Source of the DNA: Leptothoe kymatousa TAU-MAC 1615
GTDB taxonomy: Bacteria > Cyanobacteriota > Cyanobacteriia > Phormidesmidales > Phormidesmidaceae
Assembly (NCBI RefSeq): GCF_018739865.1
Contig: NZ_JADOER010000003.1
Location: 124,001-188,000 of the forward strand
DNA: 64,000 bases
Direction of reading: 5' to 3'
The position numbers and the translations under genes are program-made. Every line of letters begins with the position of its first letter. The first letter of the stretch is position 1. Of the stretch, positions 26,823-36,373 are shown in pieces. A model generated the notes under the pieces. That model saw only the letters and a list, made by a program, of their open reading frames with translations. It did not search any database and was not told the origin of the DNA.

Positions 26823-29234
26823 CTATTCACAGTTAATGTATTGGCTTAGCCATGCACTAATATCTTGCATAACGTCTGAAACATTAATTTCATTGAATAG
26901 TTCATGATAGGCTCCTGGATAACGAATAAAGGTTTTTTGTTGGGGGGGTAAGCCTGCAAAAAATTCTTCAGAAACTCGATAGTCAGCCACCTGATCAGCG
27001 GTGCCATGGAGCATTAATATCGGTTGAGTGAGATTTTGTTTATACTCGCCCAGCTGTTTCATGGTTTTAGCAAACTCTGCGGCAAGACGTGCCGTTCCTC
27101 GCTGGTGGCGTAGCGGATCGTGGGCATAGGCTAAAACCACGGCGCGATCGCGAGAAGGCAAGACAGACTTTAACCCCAAAGCCATGGAAAATCGAGGCAA
27201 TCCCCAGGCAAGCACCTGACCAAGTTTCAGCCGCAGATCCGTTGCCCCATGGGGACCAAACGGCACCGATGCTGCGATCGCACCCGCCACCGATGGTTCA
27301 CCACAGTGCGGGGAAACTGCCAAAGACTCTGACCGATGGCGCATATAGTCCAGGACGATTGTGCCCCCCAGACTATGACCCAGCAAAAAGCAAGGGACCG
27401 CTGCATGCTGTTGCTGCACCATGGCAAGCAAATCGGCCAGATCATCGCGATATTCGGCCCAACCATTAATATATCCTCGCTGCCCGGGCGAGCGACCATG
27501 GCCACGCAAATCATAGCCATAAATCGCATAGCCTTCTGGAATCAGTGCCCTAACAACATTTTGAAACAGACCACTATGGCTGCCTAAACCATGCACCAAA
27601 ACAATAGTGGCCTTGACGGTCGATGGGGGCAACCAGCTTTGATAGTAAAGGCTCAAACCATCCCGCACCGTAAACATGCCATCCTGGTGCTGCATCGTCA
27701 ACGTTTGCCATTTCAACTGCGACAATCGTTGTTGAAATCGCTGAAGCACCGGCTGCAATGCGTGGCTCGACTGCCCACTAACCAGACTCACTCCATAGGG
27801 TGCTTGACTGATCAAGTGAGCGTAGGCAGGCAGATGAAACGTTGCCCCATGCACCTGCCTGACATATCGATTAAAAAAATAAAGACTCAAACCGTGTAAA
27901 TAGGTATCAATGATCGGAGGTGCTAAGGTCAACCCCGGAAAATCACCATCACGGGAAAGCTTCAGTAGCCCTAACAAATCGCGGACATCATGCACATGAG
28001 ACTTCCCTCGAATCACCGCAAAAAATCTTTCCTGGCTGCCCAAGCGAGGAAACATCTGTAGAGGCTCCAAGGCCATGGGCGCGGTTTTATCATGGCTCCC
28101 CGTCACCATCACCGTTGGCACCGTCACAGCCGCCAAACCTTCAGTGCCAAACAGGCCACTACCAATGGGGTTCACCGTAAAAATAGCCGTTACCCGCCGA
28201 TCGCTCAGCGGCCCTGGCTTAGGGGGCAACGAAAGCGCCCGACACTGAAGTAACAAAGAAATATTCAAACTCTCCGATAGACGCTCACATCGATGAGCCA
28301 AAGCCTCAAAATCAATGGTGGCACCCGCCAATGCCAGGGCTGTATAGGCACCAAAAGATTCCCCTAAAACACCCACATTCTCCAGGTCCAACTGTCCACC
28401 ATAGTCCCGCCCATTGAGCCTTTCCAACTCATCCAACAAAGCCCTAATGTCACGGGGGCGATCAAAAAATTCCTGCAATGAAAAAACTTCATCCACACTG
28501 CCAGCCAAAAGATTACGAATTTGGTGAGTGTCACTACCGGCATGTTGAGGCACGGCAACCAAATACCCATGGGACGCGAAATGCTTCGCATAATGCAATA
28601 CCGTTTGGGGATTAGCCGCCAACCCATGGGAAATAACAACTACTGGAATAGATGCAGCCATCTCTCCCAGGGGCTCATACAAAAACACCTGCAAGGACGA
28701 CAATCCTTTTCGTCGTACCCATAGTCTTTTTTGACAAATGCCATAGGCTCCGGCAAGTCTCGCCTCTTGACCCAATACCTCTTGGCCCAGCGATTCCTGC
28801 TGCATCAGCGTTTGCAACAACTCGAGCAGTTCCTCCGTAGTGCTCAAAAGGAGATCCACCTGTTTCGAGGTCTCCAACAAGCGATCGGCCCGCACATTGC
28901 CAGCAATCTGATAGAGCAGGCTCATAATCGATAACTGATCTGCTTTAGCAATACGTTTAATTAAAGCTTGACGCTCCGCCACGTCAGCCGGTAGGTCTAG
29001 CAACTCGCCCAGTCTTTTCAGCAGCAAAACACCAATGTCAGTACCCAACAATCGCTGCAGACTATTGGCATCCAGGCGCACCTGTGTTTGTAAAATCTCT
29101 TGGCAATGAATTTGTGCCTGCGGCCTTTTCGCACCCAGGTAAAGCTCACAGGTACGCTGCGCAAACCGCCGCTGCCATAGCCGCGCTAACCGCTGTTGCA
29201 GCCTATGGGAAACCAAAGCAGGAGAAAAGGCCAT
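26823..29234 (-). CDS. Double alpha/beta-hydrolase (DUF1400-like hydrolase fused to monoacylglycerol lipase-like domain)
   Basis: An 803-residue protein with two hydrolase domains. Residues about 28-145 are helical and resemble the DUF1400 segment that precedes cyanobacterial alpha/beta-hydrolases. Domain 1 (about 165-460) has ISHGLAANP (oxyanion region), nucleophile Ser293 in GESFG, Asp382 in GSHDKTAP and His413/415 in SHVHD. Domain 2 (about 520-800) has VLVHGLGSHSG, RGHGRSPG, Ser621 in GHSLGG, Asp747 in GTADQ and His777 in AYHELFNE, the monoacylglycerol lipase/lysophospholipase pattern. Both triads look complete. No signal peptide is seen. Placed just upstream of fadD, it may release fatty acids from lipids; that is inference from context. 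Confidence 0.88.
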   Translation of the reverse strand: MAFSPALVSHRLQQRLARLWQRRFAQRTCELYLGAKRPQAQIHCQEILQTQVRLDANSLQRLLGTDIGVLLLKRLGELLDLPADVAERQALIKRIAKADQLSIMSLLYQIAGNVRADRLLETSKQVDLLLSTTEELLELLQTLMQQESLGQEVLGQEARLAGAYGICQKRLWVRRKGLSSLQVFLYEPLGEMAASIPVVVISHGLAANPQTVLHYAKHFASHGYLVAVPQHAGSDTHQIRNLLAGSVDEVFSLQEFFDRPRDIRALLDELERLNGRDYGGQLDLENVGVLGESFGAYTALALAGATIDFEALAHRCERLSESLNISLLLQCRALSLPPKPGPLSDRRVTAIFTVNPIGSGLFGTEGLAAVTVPTVMVTGSHDKTAPMALEPLQMFPRLGSQERFFAVIRGKSHVHDVRDLLGLLKLSRDGDFPGLTLAPPIIDTYLHGLSLYFFNRYVRQVHGATFHLPAYAHLISQAPYGVSLVSGQSSHALQPVLQRFQQRLSQLKWQTLTMQHQDGMFTVRDGLSLYYQSWLPPSTVKATIVLVHGLGSHSGLFQNVVRALIPEGYAIYGYDLRGHGRSPGQRGYINGWAEYRDDLADLLAMVQQQHAAVPCFLLGHSLGGTIVLDYMRHRSESLAVSPHCGEPSVAGAIAASVPFGPHGATDLRLKLGQVLAWGLPRFSMALGLKSVLPSRDRAVVLAYAHDPLRHQRGTARLAAEFAKTMKQLGEYKQNLTQPILMLHGTADQVADYRVSEEFFAGLPPQQKTFIRYPGAYHELFNEINVSDVMQDISAWLSQYINCE

Positions 29235-29620
29235 AACGAAACCTCACAGACAACCATGGGTCCGTTCCTCTCCTGATTCCATCATGGCTCAGCGATTCAA
29301 ACACCGACCTAAATCGATAGGGAGTTTAATATCAATCTCAAACGGGATAACTAAAAATGTCATGTTTTGGGAACACCGTGTACGTATTCACGGTTTATCT
29401 ATGTATAAATTTTAAATAATCTTTAAATTAGCCATATAGTCCAAAGAGTCCTGATTGCAGGCCTTTTGTCAATTCTCCATAGGTTGAAAACACCTATTTA
29501 CGGGAAAATCCATTAGATCTGGCATCCTAACTCGGGACTAAACCGATGAGTCAACCACTTGCTTACTTAAAGTGGACTTCATAAACTACTCACAGGTGTG
29601 TTGTATCTAAATGTAACGAA
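29235..29620. promoter_or_regulatory. Divergent intergenic region
   Basis: Between the minus-strand hydrolase gene and the plus-strand HTH gene, so it should carry both promoters. An inverted repeat ACCGTG (29375-29380) and CACGGT (29389-29394) with an 8-base spacer is a candidate operator. AT-rich DNA follows (29400-29440). No coding region is seen. Confidence 0.4.
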
Positions 29621-30010
29621 ATGACGGCTAAAACAGTGCAGCCTTGCTCTGCCGCAGAGGACTATCGTCAACAGCTAGCAGCGATAGGTGGCTATCTGAA
29701 AACTATACGGACTCATCAAGGGCTTTCCCTACAGCAGGTTTCCCAGCGTACCCGCGTTCAGCCCAATCAATTACGCGCTATTGAAACAGGCGATGCCCGC
29801 AAGCTGCCCGAAGCAATTTACGTCAGGGGATTTCTCAAGCAATATGCCCAAGCCCTGGGCCTGAATGGAGAAGATATTGCCGCTCAGGTTTGTGTAGAAC
29901 CCGCCAATATCAAACTTCGATGGCTAAATCAGGCCGACTTTTCGAGCCGCAGCCACCAGCATAACCGCAGTTTAGGTCACTGGTGGGCTAAGTTAACTCC
30001 GTTGGTGTAA
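29621..30010 (+). CDS. RodZ-like helix-turn-helix protein lacking the membrane part
   Basis: A 129-residue protein whose residues about 18-90 form the HTH domain of the RodZ family (GGYLKTIRTHQGLSLQQVSQRTRVQPNQLRAIETGD, followed by EAIYVRGFLKQYAQALGL). RodZ links MreB to the membrane through a segment after this domain. Here the frame stops shortly after a basic stretch at SLGHWWAKLTPLV, so no membrane or periplasmic part exists. It may be a short cytoplasmic form or a truncated gene. Its last 23 bases overlap the 3' end of the convergent nblS gene. Confidence 0.75.
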   Translation: MTAKTVQPCSAAEDYRQQLAAIGGYLKTIRTHQGLSLQQVSQRTRVQPNQLRAIETGDARKLPEAIYVRGFLKQYAQALGLNGEDIAAQVCVEPANIKLRWLNQADFSSRSHQHNRSLGHWWAKLTPLV

Positions 30011-31994
30011 CTGGCGTAGCGACAGGTTCATTCGTATCCACATCGCTATCTGAAGTTTGTCCACTACCTTGGTTTTCTTGAACTGGCTTAGCCACCGGCT
30101 GCTCATAGATGGTCAGGTCAAACCAAAATGTGGTGCCAATACCCACTTCACTCACTAGCAGCATTTGGCTATTGTGCTTATCAATGATGTTTTTCACAAT
30201 TGATAGGCCCAACCCTGTCCCTTCTAGGGTGTGAACACGATTTTCTACTCGATAGAAGCGATCAAAAATGGCATCTTGATCTTCAGCAGCGATACCAATG
30301 CCAGTATCGGAAATTTCAATGCGCACATTCCCTAATAAGTCTGGATGCTCCACCGACATAGGGGAACGATAGGCGCGAATCGCAACGCACCCACCCACGG
30401 TAGAAAACTTTAAGCCATTGCCCACCAGGTTGCCAAACACCTGTAATAGCAAATCATAATTCCCTAGAACGGGGGGCAGTCCGTCCTCGATTTCTTGAAT
30501 CAATTCAATGCCCTTATCTTTGGCATTCAACTGATACGTGCGCAACGTTTGTTCAATGGGCTGGTGAATGTCCAATGACGTGAATTGATAGCGACGGTTG
30601 GACTCCAAACGAGAGAGATCCAACACATCATTCACTAACCGGGTCAGCCGGTCGGTTTCATTATTGGCCGTTTCTAGAAATTCTTGACGTTCCCGCTCGG
30701 ATAAGTCGTCGCCATACTCATATAGGGTTTCAATAAACGATTTGATATTGAATAATGGCGTTCGCAACTCGTGGGAAATATTGCTAATAAACTGACTCTT
30801 CGCAGCATTGAGGGCCACTTCCCGCGTAATATCTTGCACCGTTAGGGCAATCCCTTTCACGGTTTCCCCAGACTGATCCAAAACAGAATTTAATAGGACC
30901 CGAATTGTCCGGTTGGTCGGTTCCGTCAGGCCAATGCGAAACTCTTGGCTTTCTGAGGAATCGCCTTTCGCTGCTTGATAAAGCGGCCGGGTCATTTGCA
31001 CCCGCACCTGCCCCGGCAGGTGTTGCAACACATTGCCTTCGGGCGGCAGTTTCGAATCCCAACCAAAGATACGACTGGCGGCCGTATTGGCTAAAACGAC
31101 CTCTAGGCTGGCGTCAATCAAAATTGCACCGTCTGCAATGGTAGACACCAGACGCTCAAGCTTTGCTTTCTCTGCCGTTAGTTCTTCAATGTTTTGTTCT
31201 TCATAACGCTCTAGGCGTTCCGCCATGTAGTTAAAGCTCTGGATTAATTCGCCTAGTTCGTCCCCACCTCGGGATAAATCAATCCGCTGCTTAAAGTTAC
31301 CAGCAGCGATATTTTTTACCCCCGTCAGCAATTCTTTAATGGGTTGGGTGATGGTGAGGGCATTAAACACAGCCCCCAAGATCACCATCACCCAAATGCA
31401 GACAAATACGGCAATCGTCACATCACGGGTCAGATGGGATGAAGCCACCACTGTGGGGTTGGGATTGATGCCAAGGGCTAGCACCCCAAGGTAGTTGTCT
31501 TTAGACTTGAGCGGCACAAAAACATCAGTCACTTCTCCCGCAGGAGTTAAATGCTGACGCACCATAGGTAGGTCAACACTTTTGACATAGTTTTCCGGCA
31601 GCTGCATGCGGCGGCTGAGGGTGAGAGAGTTTTGTACAGCGGTATCAGCATAGGGAATGCCAAAAAAGATATAGCCGTCAGGATTGGCATAGAGCATGTA
31701 GCGAATGCTCGAGGTGCTATCCATAAAGCGTCTCGAAAAGATCGCCAAGTCTTCAAGCTGATCTGCCTCCACTAGGGGAGCTGTATTAGACGCTAGCAAT
31801 AACCCTAAGTCACGACCAAAACGAGTATCGTTCAGGCGTGCATCCAACTGAATGGTATTGACAGCCCAAAAGGTCAGGCTGCTCATAATTAACGACACCA
31901 CGAGGGTAGCTGCCGCCATCAATCGGGTCTGGAGGGTAAAATCTTTCCACCAATCGGCAATTAGCGTACGAATTTTTTGAAACAGTTCAACCAT
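29988..31994 (-). CDS. nblS: Sensor histidine kinase NblS (Hik33/DspA)
   Basis: Membrane histidine kinase of 668 residues controlling high-light, cold and nutrient-stress responses in cyanobacteria through the RpaB/NblR response regulators. Order of parts: membrane segment 26-47, periplasmic sensor about 48-190, second membrane segment about 191-215, HAMP to about 268, a short coiled coil EEQNIEELTAEKAKLERLVSTIADGA (near-identical in the family), PAS about 280-395, HisKA with His408 in ISNISHELRTPL, and HATPase with DTGIGIA and GTGLGLSIV. The adjacent purD upstream is the known cyanobacterial arrangement. The C-terminal tail after the ATPase is Thr/Pro-rich. Confidence 0.95.
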   Translation of the reverse strand: MVELFQKIRTLIADWWKDFTLQTRLMAAATLVVSLIMSSLTFWAVNTIQLDARLNDTRFGRDLGLLLASNTAPLVEADQLEDLAIFSRRFMDSTSSIRYMLYANPDGYIFFGIPYADTAVQNSLTLSRRMQLPENYVKSVDLPMVRQHLTPAGEVTDVFVPLKSKDNYLGVLALGINPNPTVVASSHLTRDVTIAVFVCIWVMVILGAVFNALTITQPIKELLTGVKNIAAGNFKQRIDLSRGGDELGELIQSFNYMAERLERYEEQNIEELTAEKAKLERLVSTIADGAILIDASLEVVLANTAASRIFGWDSKLPPEGNVLQHLPGQVRVQMTRPLYQAAKGDSSESQEFRIGLTEPTNRTIRVLLNSVLDQSGETVKGIALTVQDITREVALNAAKSQFISNISHELRTPLFNIKSFIETLYEYGDDLSERERQEFLETANNETDRLTRLVNDVLDLSRLESNRRYQFTSLDIHQPIEQTLRTYQLNAKDKGIELIQEIEDGLPPVLGNYDLLLQVFGNLVGNGLKFSTVGGCVAIRAYRSPMSVEHPDLLGNVRIEISDTGIGIAAEDQDAIFDRFYRVENRVHTLEGTGLGLSIVKNIIDKHNSQMLLVSEVGIGTTFWFDLTIYEQPVAKPVQENQGSGQTSDSDVDTNEPVATPVTPTELT

Positions 31995-32084
31995 CCAACC
32001 TATATAGACCGGCCAACGTTATTGTGACATGAATTATCAAAGGGAGAATAACCTGGCAACTTGGTAGAAATCACCCGGCCAAAA

Positions 32085-33359
32085 TTAATTCCTAATGCGA
32101 TGGCCAATATCTTTACGGTAATAGGAATTTTCAAATTGGATAACGTTGACACCCCTATAGGCATTTGCGATCGCATCCTCAAAACTATCCCCCACAGCGG
32201 TCACCCCCAAAATGCGGCCACCATTGGATTTCAGCACACCCTTCACCAATTCGGTCCCCGCATGGAAAACCATAGCCCCAGTGCCGATGGCCGCGTCCAA
32301 ACTACCAATGGCCATGCCCTTGGGATACTTACCGGGGTAGCCCTCGGCCGCCATCACCACACAGGCCGCATAGCCAGACTTCCACTCAAACGGCGGGAAA
32401 TCGGCCAAACGCTGCTCACAGCAGGCCAGCATAATCTGCTCCAAGGGAGTGTCTAATAACGGCAATACCACCTGGGTTTCAGGATCGCCAAAGCGACAAT
32501 TAAATTCGATCACCTTGGGAGCCCCGTCCGGCGTAATCATCAAACCGGCATACACCACACCGCGGTAATCGATGCTGCGCTCCCGCAATGTCTTAACGGT
32601 GGGATCCAAAACCTCCGTTTGAATCCGTGCTAATAATTCAGCCGATACTACAGGCGTTGGCGCATAGGCCCCCATGCCGCCAGTATTCGGCCCCGTATCC
32701 CCCTCCCCCACCTGCTTATGATCCTGGGCGGGTATCAATGGCCGAATCGTAATGCCATCAGTAACGGCCAACACAGAGGCTTCTTGCCCGGTGAGAAATT
32801 CTTCAATAACAACCTGGCGACCCGCCGCACCAAACTGACCGCCAAAAATAGCTGCGATCGCAGCGTGGGCCTCATCCAAGGTCATGGCAACAGTCACCCC
32901 TTTACCCGCCGCTAACCCATCGGCCTTAATCACGATGGGTGCCCCCTGCTCTTTCACATAGGCCATCGCCGCGTCGCCACTATCAAACACAGCGCTGGCC
33001 GCCGTTGGGATACCGGCTTCCTCCATTAGGGCCTTGGCCCAGGCCTTGCTGGCTTCAAGCTGCGCTCCGTCCTGATTGGGCCCAAACACCGTAATGCCCT
33101 GGGCTCGCAAACCATCGGCCACACCGTCGGCCAGGGGCTGCTCTGGCCCAACCGCCACCAAGCCAATATTTTGCACTAAAGCAAACCGCGCAATACCTTC
33201 TACATCGTCGACAGACATAGCCAAATTGGTACAACCGGGCATCGTTGCCGTACCACCATTTCCAGGAATACAAACGACATTTGTCACCTTAGGAGACTGT
33301 AGTAATGTCCATGCCATGGCGTGCTCTCGCCCGCCACTACCAATCACAATGGCTTTCAC
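32085..33359 (-). CDS. purD: Phosphoribosylamine-glycine ligase (GAR synthetase)
   Basis: ATP-grasp enzyme of purine synthesis that joins glycine to phosphoribosylamine. From GTG 33359 the protein begins VKAIVIGSGGREHAMAW, the family N terminus, and has 424 residues; the longer frame from 33407 adds 16 non-homologous residues. Visible features are the N-domain GGREHA, the ATP-grasp segments PIVIKADGLAAGKGVTVAMT and EEFLTGQEASVLAVTDG, the metal-binding end of the grasp domain (GVVYAGLMITPDGAPKVIEFNCRFGDPETQ) and the C domain SKGGRILGVTA-like stretch. It lies 90 bases upstream of nblS on the same strand and may be co-transcribed with it. Confidence 0.95.
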   Translation of the reverse strand: MKAIVIGSGGREHAMAWTLLQSPKVTNVVCIPGNGGTATMPGCTNLAMSVDDVEGIARFALVQNIGLVAVGPEQPLADGVADGLRAQGITVFGPNQDGAQLEASKAWAKALMEEAGIPTAASAVFDSGDAAMAYVKEQGAPIVIKADGLAAGKGVTVAMTLDEAHAAIAAIFGGQFGAAGRQVVIEEFLTGQEASVLAVTDGITIRPLIPAQDHKQVGEGDTGPNTGGMGAYAPTPVVSAELLARIQTEVLDPTVKTLRERSIDYRGVVYAGLMITPDGAPKVIEFNCRFGDPETQVVLPLLDTPLEQIMLACCEQRLADFPPFEWKSGYAACVVMAAEGYPGKYPKGMAIGSLDAAIGTGAMVFHAGTELVKGVLKSNGGRILGVTAVGDSFEDAIANAYRGVNVIQFENSYYRKDIGHRIRN

Positions 33360-33486
33360 AGCGTTTTTAGTCCTGAACAAAGAAGGGGCTTCATTCTCCC
33401 ACGTCATGGGCGAAATCGAAACAAGTTGTCATGTTCTAAACGATCAGGCCAATTTTGAGGGTCACTACTACATAAAAATCAAAAAA

Positions 33487-34569
33487 CTAGTCGGCATTCT
33501 TTTTCTTTTGGGCATCGTCCTTAGCAGCCGTGTCTCCAGACGCCGTGTCCCCAGACGCCTTGTCTTCTTTCTTCTGGTCACCACCAGCATCGTCTGCCAG
33601 CAACTCAGCCGCCGTAATTCCTTCAGCACTATTCCCAAACCGCCACAGCACCGCCGCCGCCTCAGCCCGAGTGACCGCCTTATCTGGCTGAAACAAGGTG
33701 GTATACCCCAGCGCCCGCCGGATATTAGCAAATTCGCCATTGCTGTGATCCGCTAAAACAGACGGCAGTGCAATGGGCTCAATTTTGCTCGCATCCTGAA
33801 AACCCCACGCTTCCGAAACAGCCGCAGCCGTTGCCGCTGGCAGGGCAGACCGTTTATCCAACGGCACCTTCCACAAAATCAGGTCTTGGCGAGTCAAGGG
33901 GGCATCGGGGCGAAATTTTACAGCCGTGGCTGTGCCATTGAGGGCACTTGGGATCATGCCTGCTTCCGCCAGCCCCTGAATAGCTGGGAAATCAATATTG
34001 GCCACCCCCACATCCTGAAACGTAGGTTGGCTGCTTTCCACGGCTGGGCGAATTTTTTTAGCCGACTGATCGGCATAAAACTGATTGTTGGCCGCTAATA
34101 GCCAACGGGCATATTCACGTCGGGTAATGACTTGATTGGGCAAAAACTCATTGGGATTGCGTTCGATATTGTCATCGGCTTTAACGTCAATCAGCAGCAG
34201 CAAATCTAGTTGGACCAAGTCTTCAAGATATTGCTGGAGTTCTTCCGGTGCTTCGTCAATATCGACATAGCTGGCCTCGGTAAACTCAGGAATAACCGGC
34301 ACTTCAGTCGTCGTTGACCCTGCGGTATTACTCGGTTTAGCGCCCTCTACACCGGAGGCTTCCTCAGTAGGGTCCGATGCATCCGCCACCTCTGGCGTCG
34401 CGACGGTATCCGGAGTACTCGCTGCAGTATCCGTGGTTTCCAGCAATCGAGGATCGGGCTCCAGAGTTTTCTCAATGGATTGCCCAAAGGGGCTACCTTC
34501 ACACCCCGCCACGGCTAGCAAGAAAAGCATCACCCCGAAGGATTTAACTAGATACTGAAGTTGCTGCAT
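33487..34569 (-). CDS. S-layer homology domain lipoprotein
   Basis: A lipid-anchored exported protein of about 360 residues. A lipobox LLAVAGCEGS follows a hydrophobic stretch (lipidated Cys near residue 23 from the ATG at 34569). A Thr/Ala/Pro-rich linker then leads to SLH-type repeats: YARWLLAANN..., DAPLTRQDLILWKVPLDKR and PDKAVTRAEAAAVLWRFGNSAEG. SLH domains bind peptidoglycan-linked secondary polymers, so it probably connects the outer layers to the wall. The tail has a repeated KASGDTASGDTA and Lys/Asp-rich end. A GTG at 34584 is an alternative start. Confidence 0.85.
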   Translation of the reverse strand: MQQLQYLVKSFGVMLFLLAVAGCEGSPFGQSIEKTLEPDPRLLETTDTAASTPDTVATPEVADASDPTEEASGVEGAKPSNTAGSTTTEVPVIPEFTEASYVDIDEAPEELQQYLEDLVQLDLLLLIDVKADDNIERNPNEFLPNQVITRREYARWLLAANNQFYADQSAKKIRPAVESSQPTFQDVGVANIDFPAIQGLAEAGMIPSALNGTATAVKFRPDAPLTRQDLILWKVPLDKRSALPAATAAAVSEAWGFQDASKIEPIALPSVLADHSNGEFANIRRALGYTTLFQPDKAVTRAEAAAVLWRFGNSAEGITAAELLADDAGGDQKKEDKASGDTASGDTAAKDDAQKKKNAD

Positions 34570-34677
34570 GCAATGATATCCCACGAAAACAGCGCTACCA
34601 GGCTAGCGTATCTGATCACCGTTGTAACAGGCTAGGCTTTACACTTCTTGGCGTTGTCGATCCATTGACCGAAACCC

Positions 34678-35607
34678 ATGGCCCGTCCAATTATTATCGA
34701 CTGCGATCCAGGTGTGGATGATGCGATCGCACTGCTCCTTGCCCTGGCCCATCCCACCGCCCTCAATCTTCTCGGCATTACCACCGTGGCCGGCAATGTG
34801 CCGTTGCACTACACCAGCCAAAACGCCCTGCAAATTTGTGCCCTAGCAAAATCCCATACTCCAGTGTATGCCGGCTGCCCCCGCCCCATGCTGCGCGCCC
34901 TAGCAACCGCCGCCGATATCCACGGAGCCACAGGTTTACAAGGAACAGAACTACCTGCCCCAACACAATCCCTAATGGTGCAACACGCTGTTGCATTTTT
35001 AATCGACACCCTGCAACAGGCCCCCGAGCCCATCACCCTCGCCACCCTGGGCCCCCTTACCAACATTGCCGTTGCCCTGATCCAAGCCCCCCACATTGCC
35101 CAAAATATCGACCACATTATCGCCATGGGCGGAGCCATCACCCACGGCAACATGACCCCTAGCGCCGAATTCAACATCTACGTCGATCCCCATGCCGCTC
35201 AAGTCGTCTTTGCCTCCGGCATTCCCATCAAACTCATCACCCTCGACACCACCCACCAGGTCCTCACCACCGCCGAACACCTACAGACCTTACGGCAGCT
35301 CAATACTCCCGTGGGCAAAGCTGCCGCTGACCTACTGGCCCACTACGGCACTCCAGATAGGGAACGCTACGGCATGGCCGGCGCACCGTTGCACGATCCC
35401 TGCACCATCGCCTACCTACTCCAACCAGACCTCTTCACCTTCAAATCCACCTACACCACCGTGGACACCACCAGCCCCGACAACCTGGGCCGCACCGTCA
35501 TTGACTGGTGGCAACGCACAGGCAAATCCCCCAATGTAGAGGTGGCCGCCTCCGTGAATGCAGCCGGGTTCTACGATCTGCTGCTCCCATCGTTGGCCCG
35601 CCTGTAG
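34678..35607 (+). CDS. Inosine-uridine preferring nucleoside hydrolase
   Basis: Hydrolyses the N-glycosidic bond of ribonucleosides for purine or pyrimidine salvage. The 309-residue length is standard. The calcium-binding DCDPGVDDAIAL signature (Asp10, Asp14, Asp15) follows the first strand IIID. Other family features are NVPLHYTSQNALQI, TLATLGPLTNIAVAL, IIAMGGAITHGNMTPSAEFNIYVDPHAAQVV, with the second Asn/Glu substrate region, and APLHDPCTIAYLL with the His-Asp pair near residue 238. Base preference cannot be assigned. It is divergent from the SLH gene and has no operon partner. Confidence 0.93.
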   Translation: MARPIIIDCDPGVDDAIALLLALAHPTALNLLGITTVAGNVPLHYTSQNALQICALAKSHTPVYAGCPRPMLRALATAADIHGATGLQGTELPAPTQSLMVQHAVAFLIDTLQQAPEPITLATLGPLTNIAVALIQAPHIAQNIDHIIAMGGAITHGNMTPSAEFNIYVDPHAAQVVFASGIPIKLITLDTTHQVLTTAEHLQTLRQLNTPVGKAAADLLAHYGTPDRERYGMAGAPLHDPCTIAYLLQPDLFTFKSTYTTVDTTSPDNLGRTVIDWWQRTGKSPNVEVAASVNAAGFYDLLLPSLARL

Positions 35608-35757
35608 CCCACCAGCATGGCGCTGCATCCCCCATAAAACAAAAAACCAGCTGCCACCAGCCGCTAACCATTCCCTGCAATTCATGAACAAGTCCGTTAC
35701 TTTACCGCACCAAACAAAAACGATTGCTAAAATGCCATCAAGCCGTTCGGTAGAGTA

Positions 35758-36345
35758 ATGACCTACACCACCCAGGAACTTATCGACATCCTCGATCAAG
35801 AACTTAAGGCCGCCTGGCGCGGAGAACGTGTATTACTATCCACTGACGATCGTCTAGCTAATCCAGTCGTCTCCAAAGCAATCGGTGCGGATAAACTTAG
35901 CAAGGTTTTTGCCTACAAGGACTTTCGCGATCAAATCCATCAATATCAACGCGATCACAACGTTTCAGGGCTAGTATGGCACCCTTGCACCTTCAAAGGT
36001 CAAACCATTCAGTTACCCGAAATTCACCCAGACCTGACGGCGATTCCAGCCGATAAAGCGACGTTGGCCGCCGCCACCAAAAACATTATCCAATTCTGGC
36101 GTAGCTCCATCGATGGCTTACGCCTATGGAAAGCCGGTCACGATCCTATTGAAACCGACATCTCCACGGTTGAGGCCTACATTCGAGAGGCCGAATGGGC
36201 TGACATCAGCGCCACCCGCAGCGAGATCTACCTCGGTCTATGTTGGGGCAATCCAAAGGAATGCTACTGCGGTTGGGCTTATCCCGAGTCCGGGTGTCAT
36301 CGAATTATTGCTGCGATCGCCGAACCCAGCGCCATCAAAATTTAG
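35758..36345 (+). CDS. Conserved-looking hypothetical protein
   Basis: A 195-residue soluble protein that I do not recognise. It has a helical N terminus (ELIDILDQELKAAWRGERVLL), an internal AYKDFRDQIHQYQRDHNVSG segment, and a Trp/Cys-rich C-terminal part (LCWGNPKECYCGWAYPESGCHRIIAAIAE) with four Cys in 20 residues that might bind metal or form disulfides. No signal peptide or membrane segment. It is codon-typical for the region and complete. The Cys cluster is the only handle on function. Confidence 0.7.
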   Translation: MTYTTQELIDILDQELKAAWRGERVLLSTDDRLANPVVSKAIGADKLSKVFAYKDFRDQIHQYQRDHNVSGLVWHPCTFKGQTIQLPEIHPDLTAIPADKATLAAATKNIIQFWRSSIDGLRLWKAGHDPIETDISTVEAYIREAEWADISATRSEIYLGLCWGNPKECYCGWAYPESGCHRIIAAIAEPSAIKI

Positions 36346-36373
36346 CCACATCAACAAGAATAATTCCAACATA

